From contig NC_087252.1 of NCBI RefSeq assembly GCF_037042905.1, positions 33,507,965-33,571,964 of the forward strand: 64,000 nucleotides of DNA, read 5' to 3'. The position numbers were made by a program, and so were the translations under genes. Shown piece after piece: positions 1 through 11,480 of this stretch (position 1 is the stretch's first letter; each line of letters starts with the position of its first letter). The notes beneath the pieces are model-generated. The model was not told where the DNA came from. It was given only the letters and a program-made list of their open reading frames with translations, and did not search any database. This DNA comes from Lytechinus pictus. Its lineage: Eukaryota; Echinodermata; Echinoidea; Temnopleuroida; Toxopneustidae.

Positions 1-183
1 AGCGTACCTACGGGGGGGGGGCAGGGGGGCACTCTGCCCCCCCTGACGAGCCACAACCTATACAAAAGACATATACCTGCCCCCCTGACGAGCTTTTGAA
101 GACCTTTTTTTTTTTTGCTTGTCAAATTTTTTGGCGGCCAATTTTGCCCCCCCCCCCTGTGGAAAATCCTAGGTACGCCACTG
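1..183 (+). mobile_element. hAT-like short nonautonomous element, left end cut by the window
   Basis: Begins AGCGTACC with a G-rich tract and ends ..AGGTACGCCACTG, the same ends as the copies at 3705-3963 and 59732-60140. It contains the shared body words GACGAGCCACAA and CTTGTCAAATTTTTTGGCGG. No coding capacity. The assignment rests on the better copies, which show 8-bp target duplications. Confidence 0.7.
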
Positions 184-533
184 ATTGTGGTGGAAATATA
201 GTGACAGTGATGGTGTTTGCAATGACGATCGATCACGAATTGATGATTATTATGATCTTGATGATTACAATGGCGGTACCTATGATGATATTTATTATGG
301 AACTGGTGATGATTAGTGATGGACATGGTGGTCTTAATGATAATGTTAACTACCATGATGATTTCAGTGTGATTTAATTTCATCTCTCTTAATTTGGTTT
401 GGTGTTCTTTTTCGTTGGTTTTATCCAAGCCAGCAAACCGTGAGACTGAAAAGAAATGCATAGAATCCCACAAATGTTCACAATAATATACCAATATTTT
501 CATTTCTTTCATCCTTTTCCTGCAATTATTCAG
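184..533. other. AT-rich intronic sequence with imperfect GAT repeats
   Basis: Degenerate GAT/ATG repeats at about 185-365, then AT-rich sequence leading to the pyrimidine tract and acceptor before the exon at 534. A 93-residue frame here is only the repeat read through. No gene seen. Confidence 0.5.
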
Positions 534-985
534 GAAGCACAAAGGAGGCAATAATGACATCTCATGCTGAAACTACATTAGGCAAGTACTAATGGCAATA
601 ATGACAAATCAGATGATCAGAAAATCTTGACAACCCCCCCCCCAAAAAAAAAAAGTTTAAAAGGGGACTTGTACTCCCGAATTACGGTGATTTGTGTCAT
701 AAAAAAGTCGAGAAGCTAAAAAAAATAATCTTCACTTGCGTACATTTTCAACTGAAATGATTACAAAAAACCCTACAGTTTGTGCACTAAAAAAATCTGC
801 AAAGAAAGAAAATGCTGACCCCTTTCAAAACATATATAAGAGTAATAATAATCATATTTACCTTTTACTACAAACGTTTCAGGAACCACCGAAGACGCAG
901 TGACGTCATCTCATCAATCGACTGAATCAGGTAAATGACGATGGTATGATGATGATGATGATGATGATGATGATGGTAATGATGG

Positions 986-1016
<31 letters not shown>

Positions 1017-1132
1017 GATGGTAATGATGGTGATGATGATGATGATGGTGTTAATGATGATGATGGTGGTGATGATGGTGATGATGATGATGATGATGGT
1101 GGTGATGATAATGACGATGGTGGTAATGATGA

Positions 1133-1163
<31 letters not shown>

Positions 1164-4100
1164 AAAGATGGTGACGATGATGATGGCATTGGTAATTTAT
1201 GTGATTGATTAGTTTGATTGGAATGATATGATTTTATATTGAATTTATTTGACCTGTCTAGATTGGTCTTATTTCAATTGGATTTGATAAATCTAATTTG
1301 TCATTGATTCATGTTTACTTTTGTTTTTATCTATTTTTCTTTTGTATTAATATTTGAATAATTTGATTGCACTTCATCTTAGGATTCGCTCAAAGTATGT
1401 AAGCCACTAGTAATATTTCAGATATCAAAAACTGCATCCAATGATCCAAATAAATTCCAGTACCCTTAAATTCTTGTTCGAGGGGTAACTTCAATCGCTA
1501 ATAAATTCTTATTGGTATTTTATGTGAATAACTATCTCTTCTAATACATAGAGCTCGGGACCACTGATAAGGCAGAAACTGCTGCTCCAACAACGATGCA
1601 TTCAACAGGTAAAATTTGTTATTTCTCATTTAGTTTGCTTGAGTCCACGACGGCATGTGCTCTATCTACGTACAGCAGCACCCATCCATCTTCTCAGGGC
1701 ATTCTCCCCTTTTTTCTCCTCTTTTTTTTTGGGGGGGGGATGGGGAAGGGTGGGTATTTTTAGGACGGATTGTTTTGTCCTTTATCAAACTATATATTTT
1801 TGATAACTTTGTATTTATTTTGTGAGTATTTCCCTCTCATTTATCTATTTATTTTCTCATTTGATTATCTGTATTTATACTTTGTTATTTTGTTATTTGT
1901 TGTGTTATCTATTTTTTAAGGGGCCCACATTGTACAAGCATTGCTTTTTAGTGGGTCCCTCCATTTCCATCTTAATTTAATTTCTATTGAAAAATAGTAT
2001 ACATATCTAAAACCTACAATGTGTTGCCCAAATTGTCTGAGTGTTTTTTCACAACATATATGTATCATTAATTTTGTTTGCAACGGATACAAATATTTAT
2101 GTTTATATATGGTATTTTTGTTTTTGTTTGATGGAAGTGAAATAAATAAATTAGAATTTTGAATTTAAAAGTCTTGACCATTGTTGATTATCTTTAATCA
2201 ATTGTTTTATTAATTATTTTACCCACCAGTGCGCTTTGAAACATCCGTATACAAAGCGCCCTTCCATTGTCATCGTTATTAGTTAATAATGTTGGCATTC
2301 ACATTTAATCAAGCATCTCCCCCAAATATTTCTAGGATTCACGATAGCTGCTCCTACACTGTTAGAAAATTTATCCTTAAAATAAAAGAAGTTCCTGCAG
2401 CAGGGTCTCGAGAACATCTTGCGTAATCTTACATTATATCATGTAAAATTACAGGAAATCGGTATTTGGTGTATGTAACCATACACGCAATTTTCCCCTT
2501 ATTAAAACAGACCTGTTCTGTTAAATTGGGGAAAATTCCTGTGTTATGAATTTACAGAATGATTCTGTTATTGCTTTCTGCAAAATCTTCTTTTCCCCCT
2601 CTAAAATCAGGGTTTTTTAACAGTGTATCCTGTGTAATAACCAGGCGTGAATCGGAGGGGGGGGGGGGGGGCACACGGAGCATGTGCCTCCTTTTTTGGT
2701 CTATTTTTTCTACAGCTAAAAAAAATCACCTAAATATATACTTACGTGCGTCACAAAACAAGTTATTTTAATTTTATACTTTCATTTTAGAGGAAACATG
2801 GCTAAGTTTTTTTTTAAAACGTTTACCACTAATACCATTGATTAGGAAAATGTTGTTTTCAACAACATGAAACTTTTCCAGATATTTGCCCGACGTCGCA
2901 ACAATGATACAGATTGATTTGAAAAGCTTACCATACAGTCATGATCTGTGAAAGATGACAGGACGTAATCCTTCAACCACAATATTAAAATAAAGATGAA
3001 GAGGACGAAGATATCATTAATATCGTGTATTTATTTAAATCGTTTTGCAATGACATAAAAACAATCCTTCGAAGAAATTATACACTGTAAAGACTGTGGT
3101 GTTAAAACTGACACCAATTGGTGTTAATAGAGGACCACACCCTGAGGTGTTAAAATAACACCCTAGAGATTGAACATAAGACCAAAGAGTGCAAATGTAA
3201 CAACCATAGGTGTTGTAATAACACCTATAGGTGTAAAACTAACACCACCAATTTAACACCGGTGTAAAATAACTGGTGTGGTCCTCTATGTACACCGGTT
3301 AACACCACAGTTTTTGCTGTGTATATCATACATGTAATCTCTATCTATCTTTCCCCTCTTCCTCCTCCTCTTCTTCTCCCCTTTATCTCTCTTCAGATCC
3401 AGAAAGGACGGTGAAGAAATTAACAACAGTTCCAACACAAACCCCAGGTTATTATTATTTTACGTAGTCACACTTTATGATTTAGGAGTTGTCTTTAAAC
3501 TTAGTTTGAACTTGACAGTCAAAATTATTCTTCGGACTTTGAGCTTACATGTATTACTTAATTCTTGTTGCTTATTGATACAAGTATAATTCATCGTAAT
3601 CACAGTTATTACAAGCCCTTATAAAACTATTCAGAGATGGTACCAGTCAGTGGTATAATGAGGCAATTAATTATTTTAAGGGGGAGGGGCAAACATGGTG
3701 TATGCACTAGCGTACCTGACGAGTCACAACTCATGCAAGGGACGTATCCCTGCCCCCTGACGAGTCAAAACTGATCCCCGATGAGCCACAAGTGGCCCCT
3801 CCTTTGAACTTGATGACCTTTTTTTTGCTTGTCAATTTTTTTTCTGGCGCGAAATGTCCTTTACTTCCGGCTGAAGACCTTTTTTTTTGGTTATTTTTTT
3901 GCTAGTCAAATTTTTTGGCGGACGAATTTGCCCCCCCCTTGGAAAATCCTAGGTACGCCACTGGGTGTACTATGTATGGAACAACATTTTTGACAAAGTT
4001 GCTTTCGGGAGAAGTGAGCGAGCTTTTTTTTTCTTTTCACTTTTTGTATGAAAAATAAAGTTTCCCTTTTCTTAATTTTTTCCTTCTGAGAATGTGAAAA

Positions 4101-6260
4101 TCAGATGATATATTTTGACGTGATATTTTAAAAATGATATCATATTTCACCCTCTTCTCCTTTTTTCTTGGACGTGAATTTTCTTTATGGGGGTGGGGGA
4201 TCGTAGGGTATTACTCTATCTTGCTTCACTCAATTTTAATGGGGAGGGGATAACTGAACCTCCTATCATTGGGTTAGTGCTTAATGATACACATTTCCGT
4301 TCAGCTTAATATTATTATTTATACAAAATTCAAGATTTTCATTTTTACAAGATCTTTACTTTAGGCTCATAGTAAATCGTAATGTTCGTGTTTTTTAAAG
4401 CCCTAACTGGTATTAAAGCATATGATTCCTCGGATTTGGTCATCTTATTTATTCACCGAACAGTTTTAAGAAATAACGATACTATTTTACGTATAGATTT
4501 TATATTACATGCACTTACCTTTCAGCGTGCGCATGTAAATGATATGAGCTAGGTATTTGAGTTCATTCATCAATCTTATAAGTAATGGCGTCTCCCGAGA
4601 AATATATCTAAGAAACATCATTGATGATTTTGGAAATCTTGTGAACCGTCTAATGTAACATTTGAAAGTACAACTATTAATATAGGGTAACATAGTGATC
4701 TTGGAGGTTAATGTATTTTGCATATTTTTTTCAGAGAAAACGGAGAAAGTGATGACAAGCGTTCCTCCTAAAGGTAACATGATAATGAAAATATATACCT
4801 TGCAAATTCATCAAACGAACATAAGCATACGGGAAGGGGGGGGGGGGGTGTTAAAGCCCGAAAAGCTTTGTCTACTTCTTTTGCTTTCCTTGCCATATAA
4901 ATGTGTATTATGTATTAATGTATAAATTGAATGTGTTATACATTGTTATATAAAATATAATATCTATGAATAGACTCAGATACCGAAAGGCAAACTGCAT
5001 ATTACATAATTGTTATTAGCATTGGTAGTATTGGATAAAATGTAAATATCATTATTATTTTCGTTATTATTATGATTTAAATAATGACAACGATTCATTT
5101 TATGAAAATAATTCATTGTTCTCAGTCCTATTATTATTATTATATTATGATGATGATTATTATTATTATCATCATTATTATTGGTATTATTATTATTGTT
5201 AGTATCATCACCATTATTATTATTACCATTATTATTATTATCATTATTCATATCATAACTGCTGTTATTAGTACTACAATTTCCATTCTCATTATCATCA
5301 CTATGACTATACTCGTTATTAAAATGATAATAATATTAATCATTATCAGGTCCCACCCAATCGTACGTCATTGACCTCAGTTTTGCATTCGGAGCTGTCG
5401 GTGTCATTATAGCCATTGTCCTCTTCTTCGTGTTTCGAGGGCTGCATCAGGATAAAAAAGAGGAAAAAGAAAAGGGAATGATAACAAAGTGAGTAAAGAA
5501 TGAATAAAAAACACTCCCCATTCAAATGCTTAGTCATACATATTTTATCTATGCAAAAGACCTGGGTACTAAGGAAATTTGACACGTCCAATGGGGGAGG
5601 GGGAAAGGCACGTTATACATTTACTTAGCAGTGGTAGCGACCCCCGGGGGTGTCATTATATGGGGCACAATGATTATGACACATGGAATAAAAATTCTAA
5701 AAACTAGTAAAAGTTTGGACATGTCAAAAAAAATCTAAATTTGGTGATGTGGATCCAGGATTTTCCAAGGGAGTGGGTGCATGTTTGGACAGGAAAATTT
5801 GACAAGCCTCCCCCCCCCCCCCTCCCTTAAAAAAGGGTTTTCACTACAAGATGGAGGTGATTTTTGTACAGGAATAATTCAACAAGCAAATAATAATAAT
5901 GAAATAAAAGAGAAAAAGGCCCTCACTTGCGTATGCATGATATATACCCATAATAAATGAAATGAAATAAATAAATAAATAAATAGACTTGGGGCAAAAT
6001 CTATGTTTCACAATGAGAAAGGTCAATTTTTCTTCTCGCTTTGAAGTGCGCTGAAAAAGTTTGCACATTTTTTCTACACTTTTGCCCCTCCCCCTATCCG
6101 AACATGCATCGACACCCTTTACCGTGTTACTTGTTCTACATTACATAATCTACATGCATCCAGTGCTCGTTAGATTGGAACTTAGATTAACATTTTTATT
6201 TGTATTTTTTTTTACATTTGCAGGATACCATTGGAAAACGTAACATCGGAAGAAAAGTAG
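534..6260 (+). CDS. 3' part of a multi-exon gene for a mucin-like single-pass membrane protein
   Basis: Seven exons can be chained: 534-581, 883-930, 1552-1608, 3397-3447, 4735-4773, 5350-5488 and 6224-6260. Each follows a good pyrimidine-AG acceptor. Donors are GT, except the first, which reads G|GCAAGT and looks like a GC-AG intron. The first five are 48, 48, 57, 51 and 39 bp, all multiples of three and all phase 1 to phase 1. They encode Ser/Thr/Pro/Glu-rich pieces (STKEAIMTSHAETTL, TTEDAVTSSHQSTES, LGTTDKAETAAPTTMHST, PERTVKKLTTVPTQTP, KTEKVMTSVPPK). Exon six holds one membrane helix and exon seven the stop. I infer an O-glycosylated stalk outside the cell. The N-terminal ectodomain lies left of the window, so ligand and family are unknown. 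Alternative: some of the micro-exons are not used. Confidence 0.6.
582..583 (+). other. Likely GC-AG intron donor
   Basis: The exon ends ACATTAG and the intron starts GCAAGT. Apart from C at position 2 this matches the strong donor consensus expected of GC-AG introns. No nearby GT keeps the phase-1 exit that every neighbouring exon uses. Confidence 0.5.
946..1190. repeat. (ATG)n/(GAT)n microsatellite in an intron
   Basis: Nearly pure trinucleotide repeats with scattered GGT units, starting 16 bp after the donor at 931. Met/Val-rich plus-strand and Ser/Pro-rich minus-strand frames across it are repeat artefacts. Confidence 0.9.
2357..2625 (+). mobile_element. 269-bp MITE, TA target duplication (family A)
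   Basis: The ends are inverted repeats: CACTGTTAG at the left and TTTAACAGTG at the right. TA lies on both sides (2355-2356, 2626-2627), as for Tc1/mariner-type MITEs. A second copy at 23475-24600 has the same body, but is split by another element. It sits in an intron of the mucin-like gene, directly after a weak acceptor-like site at 2335. Confidence 0.8.
3083..3321 (+). mobile_element. 239-bp MITE rich in GGTGTTA repeats, TA target duplication (family B)
   Basis: Ends CACTGTAAAGACTGTGGTG and, inverted, CACAGCAAAAACTGTGGTG. TA flanks both ends. The interior repeats GGTGTTA/TAACACC words in both orientations, so nearly the whole element can fold. A second, split copy lies at 23542-24423. 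Confidence 0.8.
3705..3963 (+). mobile_element. hAT-like short nonautonomous element
   Basis: Terminal inverted repeats CACTAGCGTACC and CAGTGGCGTACC. The flanks GGTGTATG (3697-3704) and GGTGTACT (3964-3971) agree at 6 of 8 positions, a decayed 8-bp target duplication. The interior has GACGAGYCACAA and CTTGTCAAATTTTTTGGCGG modules like the copies at 1-183 and 59732-60140. Confidence 0.75.
5100..5345. repeat. Imperfect (ATT)n/(ATC)n microsatellite
   Basis: TATTAT and ATCATT units with interruptions, ending just before the transmembrane exon. Asn-rich and Ile-rich frames here are artefacts. Confidence 0.85.
5350..5488 (+). CDS. Transmembrane exon of the mucin-like gene
   Basis: After the acceptor ..TTATCAG the frame (entry phase 1) reads GPTQSYVIDLSF and then a ~20-residue hydrophobic run (FAFGAVGVIIAIVLFFVF). 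A strongly charged segment follows (RGLHQDKKEEKEKG). This is the classic order of a type I membrane anchor with a stop-transfer signal. The exon ends at AA|GTGAGT in phase 2. Hydrophobicity, splice sites and phase all agree with the exons on both sides. Confidence 0.7.
6224..6260 (+). CDS. Terminal exon and cytoplasmic tail of the mucin-like gene
   Basis: Acceptor ACATTTGCAG follows a T-rich tract. The first base completes the Lys codon split by the donor at 5489, then IPLENVTSEEK and TAG at 6258-6260. The cytoplasmic tail is about 29 residues and highly charged. It has no tyrosine, so no ITAM or ITIM type motif is present. No clear AATAAA follows within 300 bp. Confidence 0.6.
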
Positions 6261-7677
6261 CACGTGGAACAGGGTCAAATGAATTATCCACACTGTCTAC
6301 TACGGCTTTGTAGTGTAGAAACCATTATATGTCAAAGTCAAAGAACTACGTAGGCACCAAGGAAACGGAAAGGGGGGATGGGGGGGGGGGGGGGGGGGGC
6401 TCAGCCCCAACTTTTTTTTATAGGAAGGTTGTAAAAAGTCAATTACAAAAAAAAAAAAAACCCAATAATATATGAATGTTGGTTGTGAACACAAATGACA
6501 TAGAAAACAAAGAGTCAAACAGAGGGCGCCGAAAGCTCTTCCTGGATATAATTTCGCTTATTTATTCAGAACTTTTTTCCTTGCTTTGTCCGAAAGTTTG
6601 ATGTTTGCGTCGGCAAGGGGCGATCATCTATAGCTTTTTCCCCTTTTTTAATGTCAGAAGATATTTTTCAAATCTGACGAGGTATCCCTTAATAGGCCAG
6701 AGGGCGCGGGGGGGGGGGGGTGTTAGTCGTTCGAGGCAGGGGCCTTAGGATTTATGGTGTTTTTTTTTCAGTCAAGAAAAAAATAATGGGAGAAACGAGC
6801 AGCGTGCACCAAATCGTTTTGATTTCGGAGAAGAAAATATGTCACCTTTGTAAACCCCGCCCTTTTTTGTTTTATGGACCTGCTTCTGATAAAACCCAAC
6901 ATTTTCGGCGTTGTTCTAGAGAACGTAACAAGGGGCGGTCAATTTTAAGATGTCGGTAAAATTAGAAACGGTTTTGATAACGACCGGGACACGAAAGGCA
7001 GGGGGGAGGTGCCCAAATCTATCTTCGATATTTCAAGAGAACGTCAATGTCTTACCCATGTATTTGTATTATATTTGTGTTAAGGCAACCACACACATTT
7101 TGACTGGTCCACGATCCCATTTGGAGAAAATCGTATTTTGCTCAAAATGTGAATGTAAAGCATCTTTTTATTTGAGGTTCATAATTAGCTTGAGGAATAC
7201 TAATATAACAATTTTGAATGATTGCAAGCCTTTAGTTTGGAGTGAAGGCTAAATTATTTTCAAATCGTAGCCAATCGTACGACTGCTATGACGTCATTAC
7301 GACTAACTACGGAATTCGATTTTATTATTATAAGAATGATAGCATAGTCACAGATTTGAACAAAGGTAACAGTACGATGATTTAGAACAATACACAGTGA
7401 AATATTCCAATCTCAATATAAGCATCAAATTCTACTACGTTTTATTCCAAAATCTGAATCGCAGGGGCCACGGAAACGGGGGGAAGGGGGGAGGTCTGCC
7501 CTGTAAATCTGATTATGGTTATTTGCAATGCCCCCCGCCCCGCCCCCTATCAAATCCGTTCTGCGGCCCTGAAAAGTGAAAAGTGTGTGTTCAAGGTGTA
7601 TCCCGTAACAAGCTTTTTGCTTTCAGGGAACTACGCCTCTTTCTGATAACAATTTATGTATTTATATTCTTATGACG
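6261..7677. other. 3' flank and intergenic sequence, no gene seen
   Basis: Contains long homopolymer G runs (about 6377-6400 and 6708-6720, another at about 7478-7490) and short frames up to 100 residues with no family resemblance. The 3' UTR of the mucin-like gene should lie at its start, but no firm polyadenylation signal is visible. Confidence 0.4.
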
Positions 7678-7965
7678 TGGAGCGTTGTGGCCAAGTGGAT
7701 ACGTCTTCTGACTTTGAAACAGAGGGTCGTGGGTTCGAATCCTAGCCATGGCGTAATTTCTTTCAGCAAGAAATCTATCCACATTGTGCTGCACTCAACC
7801 CAGGTGAGGTGAATGGGTACCTGGCAGGATTAATTCCTTGAATGCATGAGCGCTGAAAGGCAGCTCGAGCTAAAACCGTTGTAATAATGATAATAATAAC
7901 GCGCCTCGGAATAGAATATTTCTAGATAGATGGCGCAATATAAATTCCTATTATCAATATTATTA
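7678..7965 (+). mobile_element. tRNA-derived SINE
   Basis: The tRNA-like head has an A-box region (GTGGCCAAGTGGATACG) and a B box (GGGTTCGAATCC). Next comes a body with CCCAGGTGAGGTGAATGGGTA and CCTGGCAGGATTAATTCC, then a tail with TAATAATGATAATAATAA and GGCGCAATATAAATTCC. The body and tail recur at 36533-36812 and, inverted, near 12800-13090. It is noncoding, and the head would act as a pol III promoter. Confidence 0.85.
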
Positions 7966-9130
7966 TGACAAATAATTTTGTATGATTTATATTGAACAAT
8001 TATATTTTATGAAAAATGGAAGAAAATAAATGATTTGTACATGAATGAGAGTTAATTTTTAAAGCAATTCTGTCATAATCTTCCAAATTATTGCTTAATT
8101 TCAGAACCACATAGGTCTACCCAGACCTCGCACTTTTTGGTGCAAGAGAACGCGAAAATTTCGAGGGTGGGAAGGGGGGGGGGGCTGAGATACCCCAGTC
8201 TTATTGGAGTTCAATGCTACAAATTGAGCTTAAAATTCGTAAAATAATATAAATATTCAGGGCCTATATTTTGAGTTTAATTGTTAAACTGTCTCTCTAT
8301 TCATCAAGATGAGTATTGAATTGGAAATATCTTATCCTGGAGATCCCATATTAATCACCTCTTTTTCCAACAATAAATTGTTGAAAATGAAAATGTATAC
8401 CAATATAACCTCGTCAATTCATGTAAACAACAATATTCTACCATCGACCTTTAATATTCGTCATTTCACAAAAACAAAGCTATTCACAAATATTTCATCT
8501 ATCACTATGATCATGGAACACCCTTGCCAAATCAATATTTACTTTGGAAGGCCCTAGGCCATGTAGGCTATGGGGCACTATTAGTAATAACATTAAATAA
8601 TTCTAAAGCCTAAACTCTTTTGATTTAAGTTAAAAAAAATTATCCGAGATAATCACTAATTAATTTAACTCTTCTTCACTCAAACACGCATATTTTTAAA
8701 TGTAACATGGATAACCTGTATACACTATCAAAAATGAAACTGTAAAAAACAATAATTATTAGTGGCAGCTGGTACTCACAAACAGTATGAACTGTTAAAT
8801 TACGACGTGCTGCCAAAATGCAAAAAAAAAAAAATAACAAAAAATTGATAACTGTAACCCCCACCATTTTAACATTCATTTAACCCTTAAATCGCCGTTG
8901 ATTTACAAATACGAATACTATTTATACGATAGATGCACTGCAAATCTGCAATCAACGTAAAACACGATAATTCGTTTGTATTTTTACAAAGATTATTACA
9001 TTTTTCTACGTTACATATGACTGCATAAATACGTTTGGCTTGTTAAATCGTTGTGTCGTCTGTTTTAAAAGGTAAACATCCTGTAAATTCATGATTTCTC
9101 TTTGTAAAATTACTAGTATTTCTTAACAGT

Positions 9131-9183
9131 GTTCGTACACAATGCATTCATTTCGTTATCCTACTGATCAACGAGATCCGTTT
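9131..9183 (+). CDS. Possible isolated exon
   Basis: A 53-bp stretch lies between a good acceptor (TTTCTTAACAG) and a good donor (TTT|GTGAGT). Two frames are open; one reads CSYTMHSFRYPTDQRDPF. I see no partner exon and recognise no family. It may be chance. Confidence 0.2.
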
Positions 9184-9611
9184 GTGAGTACCGGAGCAAG
9201 ATTCTGGAGACTTTTAATCTCTCTTTCTTTCCCATTTTATCTTTTTTTTTTTCATCTTGTTCTTATTTTGTGTACTTTCAATCGGTCATATGCCACAGTT
9301 GTCTTTGTGCGTGTGTTTTATTCCGTCTATATCATTTACAAGAATATTTTCATGAGGAGGCTGCACCCCATAATAATCCTGACAATAATTTTGTGCGTAT
9401 AAATTTGCTATATGTTACATTACTTATATCTGTATATAAAGATGTACGAAAAAATGTAAATTTTGGAAATGGAAATAAGAAAAATGAAATGAAATGAAAG
9501 GAGTCAAATTGTAAGATTTTTTATGAATTCAAACAGTTTTTAATGATTGTTGATGGCGATAATGATAATAATGATAATATGATGATGTGATGAAGATGAT
9601 GATGGTGGCGG

Positions 9612-9790
9612 TGGTGTTTTTTTTTTTTTTTTTTTTTTTACAAAAGATTATAATTTATTAGAAGTAGGATAAAAGAGCAATGTAGATTAAATGCCTTGCT
9701 TGCTCACGAGCACAGGTGCCGCGGCCGGGGATCGAACCCCGGACTTTACATGTATAGCCAGGCGCCTTAGACCACTCGGCCACGGCACCT
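9612..9790 (-). mobile_element. tRNA-Leu-like SINE, minus strand
   Basis: On the minus strand the head reads GGTGCCGTGGCCGAGTGG.. with B box GGGTTCGATCCCC and closes with CGGCACC, which pairs with the first seven bases. No proper anticodon arm or variable arm forms, so this is a SINE head and not a tRNA gene. The 3' body runs leftward into a 20-T run at about 9617. The head abuts the GAT array. Confidence 0.75.
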
Positions 9791-9796
9791 CCACAT

Positions 9797-11310
9797 ATGA
9801 TGATGATGGTGATGATAATGATGATGATGGTGATGACGATAATGATGATGAAGATAATGATGATGGTGATGATGGTGATGATAATGATGATGATGGTGAT
9901 GATAATGATGATGATGGTGGTGGTGATGATAATGATGATGATGGTGATGACGATAATGATGATGATGAAGATAATGATGATGATGATGATGGTGATGATA
10001 ATGATGATGATGGTGATGATGATGATGATGATGGTGGTGGTGATGATAATGATGATGATGGTGATGACGATAATGAAGATGATGAAGATAATGATGATGA
10101 TGATGATGATGGTGATGATAATGATGATGATGGTGATGATGATGATGGTGATGATAATGATGATGATGGTGATGATGATGGTGATGATGGTGATAATGAT
10201 GATGATAATGATGATGATGGTGATGATAATGATGATGATGGTGATAATGATGATGATGATGATGGTGGTGACGATAATGATGATGATGATGGTGACGATA
10301 ATGATGATGATGATGATGGTGACGATAATGATGATGATGATGATGATGGTGACGATAATGATGATGATGGTGATGATAATGATGATGATGGTGGTGGTGA
10401 TGATAATGATGATGATGGTGATGACGATAATGATGATGATGAAGATAATGGTGATGATGATGATGATGATGGTGATGATAATGATGATGATGGTGATGAT
10501 AATGATGATGATGGTGGTGGTGATGATAATGATGATGATGGTGATGACGATAATGATGATGATGAAGATAATGATGATGATGATGATGATGATAGTGATG
10601 ATAATGATGATGATGGTGATGATGATGATGATGATGGTGGTGGTGATGATAATGATGATGATGGTGATGACGATAATGATGATGATGAAGATAATGATGA
10701 TGATGATGATGATGGTGATGATAATGATGATGATGGTGATGATAATGATGGTGATGATAATGATGATGATGGTGATGATGATGGTGATGATGGTGATAAT
10801 GATGATGATAATGATGATGATGGTGATGATAATGATGTTGATGGTGATGATGATGATGATGATGATGGTGGTGACGATAATGATGATGATGATGGTGACG
10901 ATAATGATGATGATAATGATGGTGGTGACGATATTGATGATGATGATGATGTTGGTGACGATAATGATGATGATGATGATGGTGATGGTGACGATAATGA
11001 TGATGATGATGATGATGATGATGGTGACGATAATGATGATGATGATGGTGATGATGATAATGATGGTGGTGACGATAATGATGATGGTGGTGGTGATGGT
11101 GACGATAATGATGATGATGATGATGATGATGGTGACGATAATGATGATGATGATGGTTGTGATTGTGACGATAATGATGATGATGATGATGATGGTGACG
11201 ATAATGATGATGATGATGATGATGATGGTGACGATAATGATGATGATGATGGTGATGATGATAATGATGGTGGTGACGATAATGATGATGGTGGTGGTGA
11301 TGATCGATGA
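9797..11310. repeat. 1.5-kb GAT/ATG trinucleotide array with higher-order structure
   Basis: Over 1,500 bp of GAT units varied as GGT, AAT, GAC, GAA and GTT, with trinucleotide phase never broken. As a result frames of 539 and 544 residues (plus) and 550 (minus) stay open, made only of Asp/Asn/Gly, Met/Val/Ile or Ser/Pro/Leu. A ~60-bp motif (GGTGGTGGT..GACGAT..GAAGATAAT) recurs about five times. A longer block near 10170 recurs near 10772, a period of about 600 bp. I do not regard it as coding: no domains, no start context, and all frames look alike. Confidence 0.9.
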
Positions 11311-11332
11311 CAGTACATATTTATATCAAAAG

Positions 11333-11480
11333 GTGCCATGGCCGAGTGGGCTATGGCGCCTTGATATACATGGAAAGCCCGCGGGGTTGATCCCCGGTCG
11401 CGGCATCTATGTCAGTGAGCAAGGAATTTAATCGCCCATGCTCTTTAATCCTGCTTTCAAATAAATGGAAATGCTATACG
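11333..11480 (+). mobile_element. tRNA-Leu-like SINE, plus strand
   Basis: Reads GGTGCCATGGCCGAGTGG.., then GGGTTGATCCCCGG and CGGCATC, then a body with GTGAGCAAGGAATTTAATC. It is a diverged copy of the SINE at 9612-9790 in the opposite orientation, so both tRNA heads face the GAT array between them. Confidence 0.7.

Noticed and set aside
96-377. 93-residue frame at the left end
   Set aside because: It crosses the boundary of the hAT-like element into imperfect GAT repeats.
4979-5037. Further stalk exon starting TERQTAYY
   Set aside because: Good acceptor and phase, but no usable donor before the stop codon.
9716-9790. tRNA-Leu gene on the minus strand
   Set aside because: Acceptor and T stems pair, but no anticodon stem or variable arm forms, and a SINE body follows.
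9687-11431. Three long open frames (539-550 residues) over the GAT array
   Set aside because: All are single-repeat translations with only three or four amino acids, open because the repeat length is a multiple of three. Their non-repeat ends are SINE sequence.
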